NCBI GenBank assembly: GCA_964520785.1 | Contig: CAZFQG010000057.1 | Coordinates: forward strand, 1-31,727 | Source of the DNA: CAZFQG01 sp964520785 | Lineage (GTDB): Bacteria > Planctomycetota > Planctomycetia > Pirellulales > Thermoguttaceae | Reading direction: 5' to 3' | DNA length: 31,727 nucleotides | Part shown: piece by piece, positions 31,598 to 31,727 of the stretch | Numbering within the stretch: position 1 is the first letter of the stretch | How the letters are laid out: the number at the start of each line of letters is the position of its first letter | Program-made: the position numbers and the translations under genes | Notes under the pieces: model-generated | Databases searched by the model: none | The model's input: the letters and a program-made list of their open reading frames with translations, nothing else | Told to the model about the DNA's origin: nothing

Positions 31598-31727
31598 CGC
31601 ACACTGTCCAGGGGGGGCGGGAGGGGGAGTCCCGATTTTCGCGAGGGGGAACGGTCGCAAGCGCGTCCAGGTCCGAATCAAATATCGACTCGAACGCGGA
31701 GTCCGCACACGGTTTCCGGTTGAAGGG

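Noticed and set aside
30584..31723. 379-codon plus-strand open frame across the HIT, Trm112-like and 107-residue genes
   Set aside because: It is antisense to two clearly recognised families (HIT and Trm112).

Overview
The window looks like chromosomal DNA from a member of the Planctomycetota, probably a Pirellulales- or Thermogutta-like lineage; this is inferred from gene content only. The clues are exported proteins with long basic N-termini, a secreted protein with two dockerin-type calcium repeats and a PEP-CTERM tail, a Tat-exported Gfo/Idh/MocA protein, a formylglycine-type sulfatase, and a secreted Cys-rich protein whose C-terminal module I associate with planctomycetes. Base composition is GC-rich and coding density is high. 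There is one assembly gap (10 N at 771-780). I saw no rRNA, tRNA, CRISPR array or insertion sequence.

Left part (1-8700): an AraR-like regulator (GntR DNA-binding domain plus LacI-type sensor) on the minus strand, a small membrane protein, and a GH13 subfamily 18 phosphorylase (sucrose/glucosylglycerate phosphorylase type) whose end overlaps a convergent HAD hydrolase. A minus-strand cluster panB - parvulin - HAD follows. Divergent from it is a plus-strand cluster of a TatD nuclease, tcdA (tRNA ct6A formation) and a GT4 glycosyltransferase.

Middle part (8700-25100): an accessory block of large exported proteins that looks like a glycan-degradation locus. In order it holds a 1256-aa protein resembling GH101/GH129-type enzymes, a Tat-exported GH109-like protein, a polysaccharide-deacetylase-like protein with an N-terminal amidotransferase-like domain, an SGNH esterase, a dockerin/PEP-CTERM protein (minus), a sulfatase (minus), and a 1291-aa protein with a probable TIM barrel and a carbohydrate-binding-like domain. 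GH109-like, GH101/129-like, deacetylase and sulfatase genes together suggest a sulfated glycan containing N-acetylhexosamine, possibly mucin-like. No TonB/SusCD genes are present. Two of the plus-strand genes have near-identical sigma-70-type promoters (TTGA-N-C, 16-17 bp, TATACT).

Right part (25200-31727): a type IV prepilin peptidase (minus), an exported protein with a strong promoter that contains a palindrome, guaB, the Cys-rich exported protein that starts inside guaB, and a minus-strand cluster of a small unknown protein, a Trm112-like protein and a HIT protein. Hairpins followed by T-rich tracts lie downstream of the HIT, PEP-CTERM and sulfatase genes.
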